A DNA stretch of 51,745 bases from Parasulfuritortus sp036391875 (GCA_036391875.1 DASVZA010000035.1:1-51745); one strand, 5' to 3'. Shown: positions 6,638 to 15,087, numbered from the stretch's first letter. Notes: generated by a model not told the origin, from the letters alone. Numbers and translations are program-made.

Positions 6638-8089
6638 CTACAACAAAATAATGTCGAACTGCTCCTGCGTGAACAGCCCCTCCACCTGCAACGACACCGG
6701 CTTGCCGATGAAATCCGACAGCTGCGCCAGATTCTGCGACTCCTCGTCGAGGAACAGGTCGATGACGGTCTGCGAGGCCAGGATGCGGAACTCCCGCGCC
6801 GTGAACTGGCGCGCTTCGCGCATCAGGTTGCGCAGGATGTCGTAGCAGACGCTCTTGGCGGTCTTGATCTGGCCCCGGCCCTGGCAGGTGGGGCAGGGCT
6901 CGCAGATCTGCCGGGCGAGGCTTTCCCGGGTCCGCTTACGGGTCATCTCGACCAGGCCGAGCGAGGTGAAGCCGTTGATGGTGATGCGGGTCCGGTCGCG
7001 GGCCATGGCCTTGGTCAGTTCGTTGAGCACGGACTCCTTGTGCTCGGCCACGTCCATGTCGATGAAGTCGATGATGATGATGCCACCCAGGTTGCGCAGG
7101 CGCAGCTGCCGGGCGATGGCCTGCGAGGCCTCCAGGTTGGTCTTGAAGATGGTCTCGTCGAAGGTCCGGCCGCTGGTGTAGCCGCCGGTGTTGACGTCGA
7201 TGGTGGTCAGCGCCTCGGTCTGGTCGATGATCAGGTAGCCGCCCGATTTCAGGTCCACCCGCCGGCCCAGGGCCTTCTCGATCTCGTCCTCGACGCCGTA
7301 CAGGTCGAACAGCGGCCGCTCGGCGACGTAGTGGTTGAGCTTGGGCGCCATCTTGCGGGTGAAGTCGCTGGCGAACTCCATCATGCGGACGAAGGTTTCG
7401 CGCGAATCGACCAGGATGCGGTTGGTCTCGTCGTTGGCGAAATCGCGCAGCACCCGGTGGGCGAGGTCCAGCTCCTGATAGATCAGGGCCGGCCCCTCGC
7501 TGGTGTTGGCGCGGTTCTTGATCGCGTCCCAGAGGGTGTGCAGGTATTCCACGTCGGCCGCCAGGTCGCAGTCCTCGGCCATGTTGGCCATGGTGCGGAT
7601 GATGAAGCCGCCGTGCTCGTCCTGCGGCAGCAGGCTCTGCAGGCGCTCACGCAGCATCTCGCGCTCGGCCTCGTCCTCGATCTTCTGCGAGATGCCGATC
7701 CGCGTCTCCTGCGGCAGGTAGACCAGGAAGCGGCCGGCCATGCTGATCTGGGTCGACAGCCGGGCGCCCTTGGCGCTGATCGGATCCTTGATGACCTGGA
7801 CCAGGACATTCTGGCCTTCGTGCAGGACCCGCTCGATCGGCTTGTGGCCGTCGCCTTCGCGGGCATCCCAGATGTCGCCGACGTGCAGGAAGGCGGCGCG
7901 GTCGAGGCCGACGTCGATGAAGGCCGACTGCATGCCGGGCAGCACCCGGCTGACCTTGCCGAGATAGACGTTGCCGACCAGGCCTCGCTGGCTGGCCCGC
8001 TCAATGTGCAGTTCCTGGACGGTGCCCAGGTAGGTCACCGCCACCCGGGTCTCCTGGGGGGTGATGTTGATCAGGATTTCTTCGCTCAT
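6638..8089 (-). CDS. rng: Ribonuclease G
   Basis: A 483-residue endoribonuclease of the RNase E/G family, which cleaves single-stranded A/U-rich RNA and matures the 5' end of 16S rRNA. It starts MSEEILINITPQETRVAV and shows the S1 RNA-binding domain (about 38-120, VGNVYLGKVSRVLPGMQSAF), the catalytic core with LGGIIIIDFIDM, and the zinc-link CPTCQGRG near residue 407. There is no long C-terminal degradosome scaffold, which separates it from RNase E. Its ATG overlaps the maf stop as ATGA, so the two are translationally coupled. The gene order rlmH-maf-rng is conserved in betaproteobacteria. Confidence 0.96.
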   Translation of the reverse strand: MSEEILINITPQETRVAVTYLGTVQELHIERASQRGLVGNVYLGKVSRVLPGMQSAFIDVGLDRAAFLHVGDIWDAREGDGHKPIERVLHEGQNVLVQVIKDPISAKGARLSTQISMAGRFLVYLPQETRIGISQKIEDEAEREMLRERLQSLLPQDEHGGFIIRTMANMAEDCDLAADVEYLHTLWDAIKNRANTSEGPALIYQELDLAHRVLRDFANDETNRILVDSRETFVRMMEFASDFTRKMAPKLNHYVAERPLFDLYGVEDEIEKALGRRVDLKSGGYLIIDQTEALTTIDVNTGGYTSGRTFDETIFKTNLEASQAIARQLRLRNLGGIIIIDFIDMDVAEHKESVLNELTKAMARDRTRITINGFTSLGLVEMTRKRTRESLARQICEPCPTCQGRGQIKTAKSVCYDILRNLMREARQFTAREFRILASQTVIDLFLDEESQNLAQLSDFIGKPVSLQVEGLFTQEQFDIILL

Positions 8090-8694
8090 AGCACTGCGCA
8101 GCCTACCGATTTAAGCAATTCGGATGTCTCGAACAGCGGCAGTCCCATCACGCCGGAATAGCTGCCCGAGATGTGTTCGATGAAGGTCGCCGCCCGCCCC
8201 TGGATGGCGTAACCGCCGGCCTTGTCGAAGGATTCGGCGGAATCGACGTACAGAGCGATCTCGCGCTCCTCCAGGACCCGGAAGCGCACGGTGCTCTCCG
8301 ACAGGGCGAGCTTCACCTGGTCTTGATAGGCCACGCTCACCGCCGTGAGGACGCTATGGGTCCGGCCCGAGTAGCGGCGCAGCATGTCCGCCGCTTCGGC
8401 CGGGTTGGCGGGCTTGCCCAGGATCGCCCCGTCGAGGGTGACCGTGGTGTCCGCCGCCACGATCGGCAGGCTCATCAGCCGGCGCCCGGCCATCGCCATC
8501 AGGCCGGCCCGCGCCTTGGCCTCGGCCAGCCGGAGCACGTAGTCCATAGCCTTCTCCGCCGGCAACGGTGTCTCGTCGACGTCGGCCCGCGCACCGGTAT
8601 GGCGCAGGGTCAGGACCACGGGCGACAGGCCGATCTGGCGCAGCAATTCGAGTCGCCTTGGACTTTGCGAGGCGAGGTATACGTATCTGGACAT
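8086..8694 (-). CDS. maf: Maf-family nucleoside triphosphate pyrophosphatase
   Basis: A 202-residue house-cleaning enzyme that hydrolyses non-canonical or excess nucleotides (dTTP/UTP type in the YhdE branch) to monophosphate and pyrophosphate. The N-terminal LASQSPRRLELLRQIG is the phosphate-binding Maf motif, followed by VDETPLP, PIVAADTTV (catalytic Asp region) and the C-terminal FDKAGGYAIQG and GSYSGVMGLPL. It resembles E. coli YhdE more than YceF, although branch assignment from motifs alone is moderate. It lies 25 nt after rlmH and overlaps rng by four bases. Confidence 0.94.
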   Translation of the reverse strand: MSRYVYLASQSPRRLELLRQIGLSPVVLTLRHTGARADVDETPLPAEKAMDYVLRLAEAKARAGLMAMAGRRLMSLPIVAADTTVTLDGAILGKPANPAEAADMLRRYSGRTHSVLTAVSVAYQDQVKLALSESTVRFRVLEEREIALYVDSAESFDKAGGYAIQGRAATFIEHISGSYSGVMGLPLFETSELLKSVGCAVL

Positions 8695-8719
8695 GGTGCG
8701 ATTCTAACCCGAGCGGCGC

Positions 8720-9187
8720 TCAATCCCGGTGATATGGATGGTTGCTGAGCAAGGTCCAGGCCCGGTAGAGCTGCTCGGCCAGCAGCACGCGGGCCAGGGC
8801 ATGGGGCAAAGTCAGCCGGGAAAGCGACAGAACCAGCTCGGCCCGTTTCAGGATTTCCGGGTCCAGGCCATCCGCCCCGCCGATGACCAGGGCGGTATCC
8901 CGGCCCGATTGCAGCCAGCCCTCCAGACTGGCCGCCAGTTCGCGGGTGCCGAATTCCCGGCCGTGTTCGTCGAGCGCCACCAGACAGGCGCCGGCCGGCA
9001 GTTTTTCCAGGATGCGCCCCGCTTCCAGCGCCTTGATCCGTTCGGCGGATTGGCCCGAGCGTTTTTCGGGCTTGATCGGCACGACCTCGACGCGCGCCTC
9101 GCGCGGCATGCGCTTGGTGTATTCGGTCACTGCGGTCTCGGCCCAGCCCGGCAATTTGTCGCCGACCGCCAGGATGATGAGCTTCAT
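8720..9187 (-). CDS. rlmH: 23S rRNA (pseudouridine1915-N3)-methyltransferase
   Basis: A 155-residue SPOUT-class methyltransferase acting on pseudouridine 1915 in helix 69 of assembled 70S ribosomes. The length equals that of E. coli RlmH. The start MKLIILAVGDKLPGW and the knotted C-terminal core VIGGADGLDPEI and LPHALARVLLAEQLYRAW are characteristic. The internal ATG at 9187 is chosen over 9238 because the family begins at MKL. A TATAGT -10-like box on the minus strand at 9216-9221 could give rlmH-maf-rng its own promoter. The partner rsfS, often found just upstream, is absent; amtB and its terminator occupy that position. Confidence 0.95.
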   Translation of the reverse strand: MKLIILAVGDKLPGWAETAVTEYTKRMPREARVEVVPIKPEKRSGQSAERIKALEAGRILEKLPAGACLVALDEHGREFGTRELAASLEGWLQSGRDTALVIGGADGLDPEILKRAELVLSLSRLTLPHALARVLLAEQLYRAWTLLSNHPYHRD

Positions 9188-9237
9188 GATTATGCGTACT
9201 TGAATGGGAGACGCGACTATACGCCGCGACAGGAACA

Positions 9238-9264
9238 TAAAAAAAGGCGCCGCGAGGCGCCTTT
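9238..9264 (-). terminator. Rho-independent terminator of torF-glnK-amtB
   Basis: On the minus strand a nine-pair stem (AAAGGCGCC, four-base loop, GGCGCCTTT) is followed by a T run, 47 nt after the amtB stop and before rlmH. The stem is perfect and GC-rich in its core. Confidence 0.88.
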
Positions 9265-9310
9265 ATAAAACCACCTATGGGGGAATAGGTGGCGAAGGAG
9301 CAATCAGGGG

Positions 9311-10726
9311 TTATTCCACGTGTTCCCCGTGCAGGCTGACGTCCAGGCCCTCGCGTTCCTGCTCTTCGTTGACCCGCAGGCCGATGACCATGTCGATGAC
9401 CTTGAGGATGACGAAGGTGACGATGGCGTCGTAGATAATGGTGACGCCCACACCCTTGACCTGGATCATGAACTGGGCAGCGTTGCCTTCCAGTACGCCG
9501 GCGGTGCCGCCGATGGCCTTGACCGCGAACACGCCGGTCAGCAGGGCGCCGATGATGCCGCCGATGGCATGGACGCCGAAGGCGTCGAGCGAATCGTCGT
9601 AGCCGAACATGTTCTTCATGTAGACCGCGGTCCAGAAGCACACCACGCCGGCGGCCAGGCCGATGACGAGGGCACCGGTCGGATCGACGAAGCCGGAGGC
9701 CGGGGTGATGGCGACCAGGCCGGCGACCGCGCCCGAGCAGATGCCGAGCACGCTGGGCTTGCCCTTGGCCATCCATTCGGCAAACATCCAGCTCAGGGCG
9801 GCCATCGCGGTAGCGATCTGGGTCACGGCCATCGCCATGCCGGCGCGGTCGTTGGCGGCGCCGGCGGAACCGGCGTTGAAGCCGAACCAGCCCACCCACA
9901 GCAGGGAAGCACCGATCAGGGTCAGGGTCAGGTTGTGCGGAGCCATGGGTTCCTTGCCGTAACCCAGGCGCTTGCCCATCACCAGCGCGGCGACCAGACC
10001 GGCCACACCGGCGTTGATGTGCACCACGGTACCGCCGGCGAAGTCCAGCACGCCGTCGCCGCCCAGCCAGCCGCCGGGGCCCCAGACCATGTGTGCGATC
10101 GGGGAATACACGGCCAGCAGCCAGATGCCCATGAACCAGAGCAGAGCGGAGAACTTCATGCGGTCGGCGAAGGCACCGGTGATCAGGGCCGGCGTGATGA
10201 TCGCGAAGGTCATCTGGAAGGTCATGTAGGTGGATTCGGGAATGGTCCCGGCCAGCGAATTGGCGGCATCAAGCCCCATGCCGGACAGGAAGAACCGGCT
10301 CAAGCCACCGAAATAACCGTTGCCGCTGGTGAACGCCAGGCTGTAGCCGATCACCATCCACAGGACGGTCACCAGACAGGTGATGGCGAAACTCTGCATC
10401 AACGTGGCGAGCACGTTCTTCTTGCGCACCATGCCTCCGTAAAACAGGGCCAGGCCGGGGATGGTCATCAACAGCACCAAGGCGGTCGAAGTCAGCATCC
10501 AGGCGTTGTCGCCGGAATTGATGAACGCCGACGGGCTGGGAGCCGCGGCGGCCGGCGCGGCGGCGGCCGGAGCCGGGGCAGGTACCGCCGCAGGGGCAGC
10601 AACCGGTGCGGGTGCAGCAGCCGCGGCGGCAGCCGGAGCCGGGGCAGTCGTGGTGTCATCGGACAATGCCAGGCCGGTAAAGCCCAACGTGCCCACCAGC
10701 AACAAACTCGCTAACAAGCGCTTCAT
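9311..10726 (-). CDS. amtB: Ammonium transporter
   Basis: A 471-residue Amt/MEP channel that conducts ammonium across the inner membrane. A signal-like first helix is followed by an unusual Ala/Pro-rich stretch (about 28-65), then eleven predicted membrane segments beginning DNAWMLTSTALVLLMTIPGLALFYGGMVR. FDAFGVHAIGG-type (here LDAFGVHAIGGIIGALL) contains one of the conserved pore histidines. The cytoplasmic C-terminal tail used by PII is present (NEEQEREGLDVSLHGE). The ATG at 10726 is chosen because AAGGAG lies eight bases upstream; an in-frame TTG at 10732 is less likely. It follows glnK by 12 nt. Confidence 0.96.
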   Translation of the reverse strand: MKRLLASLLLVGTLGFTGLALSDDTTTAPAPAAAAAAAPAPVAAPAAVPAPAPAAAAPAAAAPSPSAFINSGDNAWMLTSTALVLLMTIPGLALFYGGMVRKKNVLATLMQSFAITCLVTVLWMVIGYSLAFTSGNGYFGGLSRFFLSGMGLDAANSLAGTIPESTYMTFQMTFAIITPALITGAFADRMKFSALLWFMGIWLLAVYSPIAHMVWGPGGWLGGDGVLDFAGGTVVHINAGVAGLVAALVMGKRLGYGKEPMAPHNLTLTLIGASLLWVGWFGFNAGSAGAANDRAGMAMAVTQIATAMAALSWMFAEWMAKGKPSVLGICSGAVAGLVAITPASGFVDPTGALVIGLAAGVVCFWTAVYMKNMFGYDDSLDAFGVHAIGGIIGALLTGVFAVKAIGGTAGVLEGNAAQFMIQVKGVGVTIIYDAIVTFVILKVIDMVIGLRVNEEQEREGLDVSLHGEHVE

Positions 10727-10738
10727 GGTCAAGTCTCC

Positions 10739-11077
10739 TTAGATGGCCGCTTCGCCGGCTTCGCCGGTGCGGATGCGGACCACTTGTTCCAGATCCCAAA
10801 CGAAGACCTTGCCGTCGCCGATCTTGCCGGTCTGGGCAGCCTTCTGGATGGCCTCGATGGCCTGGTCGAGCATGTCGGCCTTGACGGCAACCTCGACCTT
10901 CACCTTGGGCAAAAAGTCCACGACGTACTCTGCGCCCCGGTAAAGCTCGGTGTGGCCCTTCTGCCGACCGAAGCCCTTGACCTCGGTGACGGTGATGCCG
11001 GACACGCCCAGCGCGGCGAGGGCTTCACGCACCTCGTCGAGCTTGAACGGCTTGATGATGGCGGTTACGAATTTCAT
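10739..11077 (-). CDS. glnK: Nitrogen regulatory protein P-II
   Basis: A 112-residue trimeric signal protein that senses 2-oxoglutarate, ATP/ADP and glutamine-driven uridylylation. It begins MKFVTAIIKPFKLDEVREAL. The T-loop contains Tyr51 (HTELYRGAEY), the uridylylation site, and the C-terminal signature KIGDGKVFVWDLEQVVRIRTGE is present. Linkage to amtB marks it as the GlnK-type paralogue that blocks the channel when nitrogen is sufficient. A strong stem-loop separates it from torF upstream. Confidence 0.96.
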   Translation of the reverse strand: MKFVTAIIKPFKLDEVREALAALGVSGITVTEVKGFGRQKGHTELYRGAEYVVDFLPKVKVEVAVKADMLDQAIEAIQKAAQTGKIGDGKVFVWDLEQVVRIRTGEAGEAAI

Positions 11078-11095
11078 CGATATCTCCTGTCTGAC

Positions 11096-11128
11096 TGGCT
11101 TGCCACGCGACCGGCGTGTGGCAAGCCA
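11096..11128 (-). promoter_or_regulatory. Stem-loop between torF and glnK
   Basis: A perfect 11-bp inverted repeat (TGGCTTGCCAC at 11096-11106, GTGGCAAGCCA at 11118-11128) with an 11-base loop fills most of the 58-nt torF-glnK gap. There is no T run after it, so it is not a standard terminator. It may stabilise or partly terminate the upstream torF message, giving more porin than PII or AmtB. That function is inferred. Confidence 0.65.
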
Positions 11129-11135
11129 GGTTTAA

Positions 11136-11876
11136 TTAGAAGGACTTGGTGAGCGAAAGCACGAATGCATGCTTGCCCAGGAACTCACCGGGATGGCCAG
11201 CAAGGTTGGTCCATGCACTCTGCTGGGCATCCGTGTCGGAGTACATCACGCTGACCGAGTAATCCTTCGGCAGGGCGTAGGCCACACTGACGTTCCAGTC
11301 CGAGTAATTTTGTGCGCCGTTATTCTTGAAGTTGAAATGGCCGTAGTGCGCACCACCGGTGAAGCCTGAATTGCCAAACGGTACGGATGCGTTTGCCTCG
11401 AGGTAGTCCGAACCACGCGAATTCGAGAAGCCGAATGTGCCATCGCTGTAATAGTACGAATACTTGGCGCTGATCCACTTGTACCCGATTTGTGCGTGGG
11501 CTTCTTTCGTGTCGGCGGTGTAGGCGCCGTTCTTGGTGCCCGGGTAGTAAAAATAGGTGGTGCCCACGTCATAAGAGAAGTCGCCAACATTACCGGCATA
11601 GCCAACGAGCCAATCCGTCTCCAGGCTGCCACTGCTGTAACCTTGGAAGTCGGTCAGCCAGTTCACGTTGGACCCCCAGACGCCTGCGTAAAAACCGCGG
11701 TATCCGAGGTTGACGCCGCCTTGTACCGCCGCCTTGCCGCTGGTCTGCGAGATGCCGCGGAACAGATAGTTGGAAACAATACCCATGCTTCCGGTGACGC
11801 TCAGGTCATCCGCGAATGCTGACGACGACGCGGCAACAAGTCCGCAAAGTGCCAGGGCGTAAGTCAATTTCTTCAT
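11136..11876 (-). CDS. TorF family putative porin
   Basis: A 246-residue outer-membrane beta-barrel candidate of the TorF/TIGR02001 family. A cleavable signal peptide (MKKLTYALALCGLVAASSSAFA-D) precedes DLSVTGSMGIVSNYLFRGISQTSGKAAVQGG, the family signature. Alternating aromatic strands (YDVGTTYFYYPG, AKYSYYYSDG) and a terminal Phe (LSLTKSF) are typical of barrels recognised by the BAM complex. The ATG at 11876 follows GGAG at six bases; a longer frame from 11915 would lose the signal peptide. As first gene of torF-glnK-amtB it could pass ammonium or other small nitrogen compounds through the outer membrane; this role is inferred from context. Confidence 0.92.
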   Translation of the reverse strand: MKKLTYALALCGLVAASSSAFADDLSVTGSMGIVSNYLFRGISQTSGKAAVQGGVNLGYRGFYAGVWGSNVNWLTDFQGYSSGSLETDWLVGYAGNVGDFSYDVGTTYFYYPGTKNGAYTADTKEAHAQIGYKWISAKYSYYYSDGTFGFSNSRGSDYLEANASVPFGNSGFTGGAHYGHFNFKNNGAQNYSDWNVSVAYALPKDYSVSVMYSDTDAQQSAWTNLAGHPGEFLGKHAFVLSLTKSF

Positions 11877-11923
11877 CTTTGGCTCCATGAAAATGTATGG
11901 TGCAAAAACGCACAACCGGCTTT

Positions 11924-11939
11924 AGCACACCCCGTGCCA
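11924..11939 (-). promoter_or_regulatory. Sigma-54 promoter of torF-glnK-amtB
   Basis: Minus-strand sequence TGGCACGGGGTGTGCT matches the RpoN consensus with one change in the -12 half (GTGC for TTGC); GG and GC are kept at the right spacing. The start site would be near 11912, about 36 nt before the torF ATG. Confidence 0.75.
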
Positions 11940-12000
11940 ACTTGATAACCCATTTAAAAACAAACAATTGCAAGCTCGAAATAAAACTTTCACGAATTGG

Positions 12001-12017
12001 TGCACCCGCTTGGTGCG
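12001..12017. promoter_or_regulatory. NtrC-type enhancer site 1
   Basis: TGCACCCGCTTGGTGCG agrees with the NtrC palindrome TGCACC-N5-GGTGCA at all but the last base. It is centred about 97 bp above the predicted sigma-54 start of torF, a normal enhancer distance. Confidence 0.75.
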
Positions 12018-12031
12018 CCACTTTGGCCGGC

Positions 12032-12048
12032 CGCACCATGGTGGTACC
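12032..12048. promoter_or_regulatory. NtrC-type enhancer site 2
   Basis: CGCACCATGGTGGTACC keeps GCACC-N5-GGT with a G-to-A change in the second half-site. It is centred 31 bp (about three helical turns) from site 1 on the same DNA face, as expected for cooperative NtrC dimers. Confidence 0.6.
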
Positions 12049-12106
12049 GATTGGCCCTGACAGCACCTTTGGTAAACTGCGCAAATACGTTTACTGGGGC
12101 AATGGC

Positions 12107-12346
12107 ATGGTCAAACAGAAAATCCTGGAGGAAATCTCCGCCCGGGTATCGGAAATCATGGCGGCATCCCCCGCCAAGGACATAGAAAAGAACCTCAAGG
12201 CAGCGCTGGCCGGCGGCCTGGCCAGGCTGGACCTGGTCACCCGCGAGGAATTCGACGTGCAGGCCCAGGTCCTGGCCCATACTCGAGAAAAGCTGCAGGA
12301 ACTCGAACAGCGCCTGGCCAAGCTGGAGGGTAGCGATCACGGCTGA
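12107..12346 (+). CDS. ubiK: Ubiquinone biosynthesis accessory factor UbiK
   Basis: A 79-residue membrane-fusogenic coiled-coil protein (BMFP/YqiC family) that helps the soluble Ubi complex make ubiquinone under air. The N-terminal amphipathic helix (ILEEISARVSEIMAASP) and C-terminal coiled coil (VTREEFDVQAQVLAHTREKLQELEQRLAKLE, about 45-75) are typical. It is slightly shorter than the 96-residue E. coli protein. The ATG at 12107 is chosen by homology. A GTAAAC/GTTTAC inverted repeat (12072-12094) lies just upstream and could be an operator. It is divergent from torF and precedes comM by 133 nt. Confidence 0.9.
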   Translation: MVKQKILEEISARVSEIMAASPAKDIEKNLKAALAGGLARLDLVTREEFDVQAQVLAHTREKLQELEQRLAKLEGSDHG

Positions 12347-12479
12347 CGGGAGACCGAAGCGGCCGAACAACACAGGGAGCAGTCCAACATGAAAATCAGA
12401 GGTCCGGCCAAGGACCTGCAATATCAATCCGGGCAGAGACCGGGACCGCAGTGAAAAACCCAACCGGGTTGGTGACGAA

Positions 12480-13976
12480 ATGAGTCTCGCCGTCCTGTTC
12501 AGCCGCGCCTTGGCCGGCATGAACGCGCCCGAAGTCACCGTGGAGGTGCATCTGGCCAACGGCCTGCCCACGTTCACGCTGGTCGGCCTGCCGGAAACCG
12601 AAGTGAAGGAAGCGCGGGACCGGGTACGGGCCGCCATTCTACAGTCGGGCTTCGAATTTCCCGCCCGCCGGATCACCGTCAACCTGGCCCCTGCCGATCT
12701 ACCCAAGGAATCCGGCCGATTCGACCTGGCCATCGCCCTGGGCGTGCTGGCCGCCGCAGGCCAGATACCGGGCAACGCCCTGGCGGAATATGAGTTCGCC
12801 GGAGAATTGGCCCTGACCGGCGCGTTGCGGCCGGTCAGGGGCACACTGGCCATGTTGCTGGCGGCGCGGGATACGGGCCGCACCTTCATATTGCCGGCGT
12901 CCGGCGCCGACGAAGCGGCCTTGGTCTCCGGCGTCCGGATCCTGGAAGCCGACAGCTTGCTGGCGGTGTGCGCCCACCTCGCGGGCCGCAGCCCGCTGTC
13001 CGAACCGGCTGCCGTCCAGGCAACGCAGTCCGCCCCGTTGCCGGATCTGGCCGAGGTGAAAGGCCAGTTGGCTGCCCGACGCGCGCTGGAGGTGGCTGCC
13101 GCCGGCGGTCATTCACTGCTGATGCGGGGGCCGCCCGGCACCGGCAAATCGATGCTGGCCAGCCGCCTGCCCGGCATCCTGCCGCCCATGACCGAACAGG
13201 AAGCATTGGAATCCGCCGCCGTGCAATCGTTGGCCGGCACCTTCCAATACTCGGCCTGGGGCGTCCGCCCCTATCGCAGCCCGCACCATTCCGCTTCCGC
13301 CGTGGCCTTGGTCGGCGGCGGCGGCAACCCGCGCCCGGGCGAGGCCAGCCTGGCGCACCACGGCGTGCTGTTCCTGGACGAATTGCCGGAATTTTCCCGC
13401 CAGGCCCTGGAGGTGTTGCGCGAGCCGCTCGAAGCCGGCCATATCACCATTTCGCGCGCCGCCCGGCAGGCCGATTTCCCGGCCCGCTTCCAGCTCATCG
13501 CCGCCATGAATCCCTGTCCCTGCGGTTTCCTGGGACACGCTTCCGGCAAGTGCCGCTGCACCCCGGAACAGGTCGCCCGCTACCGCGGCCGGCTGTCCGG
13601 ACCGCTGCTCGACCGGATCGATATGCACGTGGAAGTGCCCTCCCTGCCGGAAGCGGATCTGATGGCCACCGCCGGCGGCGAATCTTCGGCCATGGTCCGG
13701 GCACGGGTGATCGCCGCACGGGAGCGGCAACTCGCCCGGCAGGGCAAGAACAATGCGGCCCTGGCAACGGCGGAAGTGGACAGGCATTGCATCCCGGACA
13801 CGGCCGGCACAGACTTGCTCAAGCAGGCCATCACCCGCCTCAATCTGTCCGCCCGGGCCTACCATCGGGTACTCAAATTGGCGCGCACCTTGGCCGACTT
13901 GGCCGGGCAGGACCACATCGCCCAGGCCCACATCGCCGAAGCCGTGCAATACCGGAGAGGAACCGCCGAACCATGA
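12480..13976 (+). CDS. comM: YifB/ComM family magnesium chelatase-like AAA+ ATPase
   Basis: A 498-residue AAA+ protein. ComM forms a hexameric helicase that promotes branch migration during integration of DNA taken up by natural transformation, and it is widespread also in non-competent bacteria. The N-terminal ChlI/Lon-like domain (LAVLFSRALAGMNAPEVTVEVHLANGLP) precedes Walker A GPPGTGKSML (about 219-228), Walker B GVLFLDELPEF and the C-terminal Mg_chelatase domain with CPCGFLGH and LSGPLLDRIDMHVEVP. The start has GGTGA at close spacing. It overlaps the next gene by ATGA. Confidence 0.95.
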   Translation: MSLAVLFSRALAGMNAPEVTVEVHLANGLPTFTLVGLPETEVKEARDRVRAAILQSGFEFPARRITVNLAPADLPKESGRFDLAIALGVLAAAGQIPGNALAEYEFAGELALTGALRPVRGTLAMLLAARDTGRTFILPASGADEAALVSGVRILEADSLLAVCAHLAGRSPLSEPAAVQATQSAPLPDLAEVKGQLAARRALEVAAAGGHSLLMRGPPGTGKSMLASRLPGILPPMTEQEALESAAVQSLAGTFQYSAWGVRPYRSPHHSASAVALVGGGGNPRPGEASLAHHGVLFLDELPEFSRQALEVLREPLEAGHITISRAARQADFPARFQLIAAMNPCPCGFLGHASGKCRCTPEQVARYRGRLSGPLLDRIDMHVEVPSLPEADLMATAGGESSAMVRARVIAARERQLARQGKNNAALATAEVDRHCIPDTAGTDLLKQAITRLNLSARAYHRVLKLARTLADLAGQDHIAQAHIAEAVQYRRGTAEP

Positions 13977-15007
13977 CCGAGCAAGCCCTCGAATCCTGGC
14001 GCGAGGAGAAGCGCTCGGCCTACCTGTACCGCATCGTGTCCGATGCCGAGTCCGGCACGCCGCGCCAGGTGCTGTTCCTCGAACTGGCCCGTGCCGCCGA
14101 AGAGCAGGCCATGCTCTGGCAGGAGGAGATCGGCAAGGCCGGCGGCAACCCGCCCAGCAGCTACCGCCCCGACCTACGGGCCCGATTGGTCGGCATGCTG
14201 ATCCCGCGCTTCGGTGTCGCGCCGCTCAAAGGCGTGCTGGCCGCCATGAAGGTCCGCGGCATGGCGCTCTACAACGCCCCCGGTGCCCATGGCATCCCCA
14301 CCCGCATCGAGCAGGTCGGCGAACGCCACGCCAAACAGGGCGGCGGCGGCCTGCGTGCCGCAGTATTCGGCGCGAACGACGGCCTGGTCTCGAATGCCAG
14401 TCTGATCATGGGCGTGGCCGGCGCTTCGGGCGACGCCTCGGTCATCGTCATGTCGGGCGTGGCCGGCCTGCTGGCAGGCGCCTTCTCAATGGCCGCGGGC
14501 GAGTATGTCTCGGTCCGCGCCCAACGCGAATTCTACGAATACCAGATCGGCCTGGAACGGGACGAACTCGAACAGTATCCCCACGAGGAGGCCGCCGAAC
14601 TGGCCTTGATCTATGAGGCCAAGGGCCTGGAACGGGCCGAGGCCAAGCACTTGGCGGAAACGCTGATCCACGACCCGGACCAGGCCCTGGATACGCTGGC
14701 CCGCGAGGAACTGGGCCTGAATCCGGAAGAACTGGGTTCGCCGCCGGCGGCCGCCATTTCGTCCTTTCTGGCCTTCGCGCTGGGTGCATTCATTCCCTTG
14801 CTGCCATTTCTGTTCCTGCGCGGCCAGTGGGCGTTCTATGGCGCGATCGCCGCGACCGCCGTCTGTCTGTTCGGGGTCGGCGCCACGCTCAGCCTGTTCA
14901 CCGGCAGACGGGCCTGGATCGGCGGTTTGCGGATGCTGCTGATCGGTGTGGCCGCGGGCACCGCCACCTGGGCCATCGGGCGTGCCATGGGAATTGCCCT
15001 CCATTGA
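13973..15007 (+). CDS. VIT1/CCC1 family metal transporter with N-terminal helical domain
   Basis: A 344-residue membrane protein. The C-terminal part (about 115-344) is a VIT1/CCC1 Fe2+/Mn2+ transporter domain with the signature GGLRAAVFGANDGLVSNASLIMGVAGA and AGAFSMAAGEYVSVRAQ, and three helices near the end. The first 110 residues (WREEKRSAYLYRIVSDAE, LARAAEEQAMLWQEEI) look like the ferritin/rubrerythrin-like domain of MbfA-type iron exporters, but the ExxH ligands are not clearly kept (EEQA), so metal binding there is doubtful. The start overlaps the comM stop. The likely role is iron or manganese export or detoxification. Confidence 0.9.
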   Translation: MTEQALESWREEKRSAYLYRIVSDAESGTPRQVLFLELARAAEEQAMLWQEEIGKAGGNPPSSYRPDLRARLVGMLIPRFGVAPLKGVLAAMKVRGMALYNAPGAHGIPTRIEQVGERHAKQGGGGLRAAVFGANDGLVSNASLIMGVAGASGDASVIVMSGVAGLLAGAFSMAAGEYVSVRAQREFYEYQIGLERDELEQYPHEEAAELALIYEAKGLERAEAKHLAETLIHDPDQALDTLAREELGLNPEELGSPPAAAISSFLAFALGAFIPLLPFLFLRGQWAFYGAIAATAVCLFGVGATLSLFTGRRAWIGGLRMLLIGVAAGTATWAIGRAMGIALH

Positions 15008-15087
15008 AGACAACCCCTGCCGATTGCAGCGGAGAGGCCGCGGCGCCCTGATAGAATCCCGAGTGACACCAAGATCGAGCAAAGAAG

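Noticed and set aside
8610..9899. 429-codon minus-strand frame across maf, rlmH and amtB
   Set aside because: It is Arg/His-rich shadow coding in the wrong frame and crosses three genes and a terminator.
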